Shown here one piece after another: positions 13,207 to 13,437 of a stretch of DNA of 13,437 nucleotides. This DNA comes from JAICIG01 sp035532215 (GTDB lineage: Bacteria; Planctomycetota; Planctomycetia; Pirellulales; JAICIG01): positions 1 to 13,437 of the forward strand of contig DATKRK010000328.1 of NCBI GenBank assembly GCA_035532215.1. The letters run 5' to 3'. Each line of letters opens with the position of its first letter. Position 1 is the stretch's first letter. A program made the translations under genes and the position numbers. Below the pieces are notes generated by a model that did no database searches, was not told the origin of the DNA, and saw nothing but the letters and a program-made list of their open reading frames with translations.

Positions 13207-13289
13207 TCTCGAAGATGGCCACTCTTGAACGTTGCCTTTGGGCCGCAGGGTCTAATTCCTGTTTGACTCCCTTCGCTTGTCGCTAGCAA

Positions 13290-13436
13290 TTAGCCGCCTA
13301 CAGCACGCGGAAAAGATCGCTCGACCGCCCGGTGAAATTCCGCGGGCGAGGCGACTTGCGAAACCTGGGTGCGGAACTCGCGGGCGCCGGGCCGGCCTTG
13401 GGCGTAGCAACAGGCGAACTTGCGCATCAAGATCGT
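13290..13436 (-). CDS. C-terminal end of a probable tRNA-dihydrouridine synthase (5' end outside window)
   Basis: The minus-strand frame entering at 13436 is open to a TAA at 13290-13292, giving 48 residues. It opens TILMRKFACCYAQGRPGAREFR and contains VSQVASPAEFHRAVERSFP. The R-K-x-A-x2-Y-x2-G-x-PGAREFR pattern followed by a S-P-x-EF box is what I recall at the C-terminus of DusB-type tRNA-dihydrouridine synthases, which reduce uridines in the tRNA D-loop with FMN. The catalytic and FMN-binding parts lie outside the window, so the call rests on this tail alone. It transcribes towards uspA, making the 800-base gap convergent. Confidence 0.7.
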   Translation of the reverse strand, partial: TILMRKFACCYAQGRPGAREFRTQVSQVASPAEFHRAVERSFPRAVGG

Positions 13437-13437
13437 C

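Larger units (their letters stand above)
12484..13289. other. Gene-free, repeat-rich stretch between uspA and dus
   Basis: About 800 bases show no convincing gene. The stretch holds, in order, a weak hairpin after uspA, a 73-base cruciform, a 16-base tandem repeat, a nested inverted pair built on the CACGGAT motif, and a further CACGGAT cluster. Open frames here translate repeats and have no recognisable motifs. No RNA gene was identified. Confidence 0.6.

Overview
This 13.4 kb window is GC-rich bacterial chromosome and most resembles a planctomycete of the Pirellulales type. The evidence is the character of the proteins, the weak or absent Shine-Dalgarno sites, and the many short palindromic and heptameric repeats in almost every intergenic gap. 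No transposase, integrase, CRISPR array, rRNA or tRNA was seen. The lineage is an inference from recall, not from a search.

Layout. Bases 3-83 hold the last codons of an unidentified gene. About 810 bases without a convincing gene follow, with a candidate promoter at 134-161 and several hairpins. Next come rny (RNase Y, 897-2450) and ymdB (metallophosphoesterase, 2572-3405), a pair also adjacent in Bacillus. A tandem and inverted GC repeat at 3436-3592 separates them from a minus-strand ATP-grasp ligase resembling MfnD (3617-4645). A small zinc-ribbon membrane protein (4761-5237) is divergent from the ligase.

From 11850 down to 5354 all genes lie on the minus strand and form an Fe-S cluster module. 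In transcription order they are a SufR-like Fe-S-sensing repressor, nuoB (complex I N2 subunit), sufC, sufB, sufD, a small Rieske ferredoxin, and sufT. SufB, SufC and SufD form the SUF scaffold-ATPase complex. SufT and the Rieske protein probably help cluster maturation or electron supply, and SufR probably senses cluster status. nuoB is embedded without any other complex I gene, and no cysteine desulfurase (sufS) or sufU/E/A is present. Candidate sigma-70-like promoters lie upstream of sufR (11887-11914) and over the 3' end of sufR, ahead of nuoB (11219-11246).

Divergent from sufR is a universal stress protein (12055-12483). Then come about 800 bases packed with inverted and tandem repeats and no gene. 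The right edge holds the C-terminal end of a probable tRNA-dihydrouridine synthase on the minus strand.

The most unusual points are the nuoB-in-suf arrangement and the repeats. Each spacer between the suf genes proper (sufC to sufT), and the nuoB-sufC spacer, is filled by its own repeat families, mostly arranged as inverted pairs, and some reach within a few bases of a start codon. I see no complete novel defence or mobile system here.
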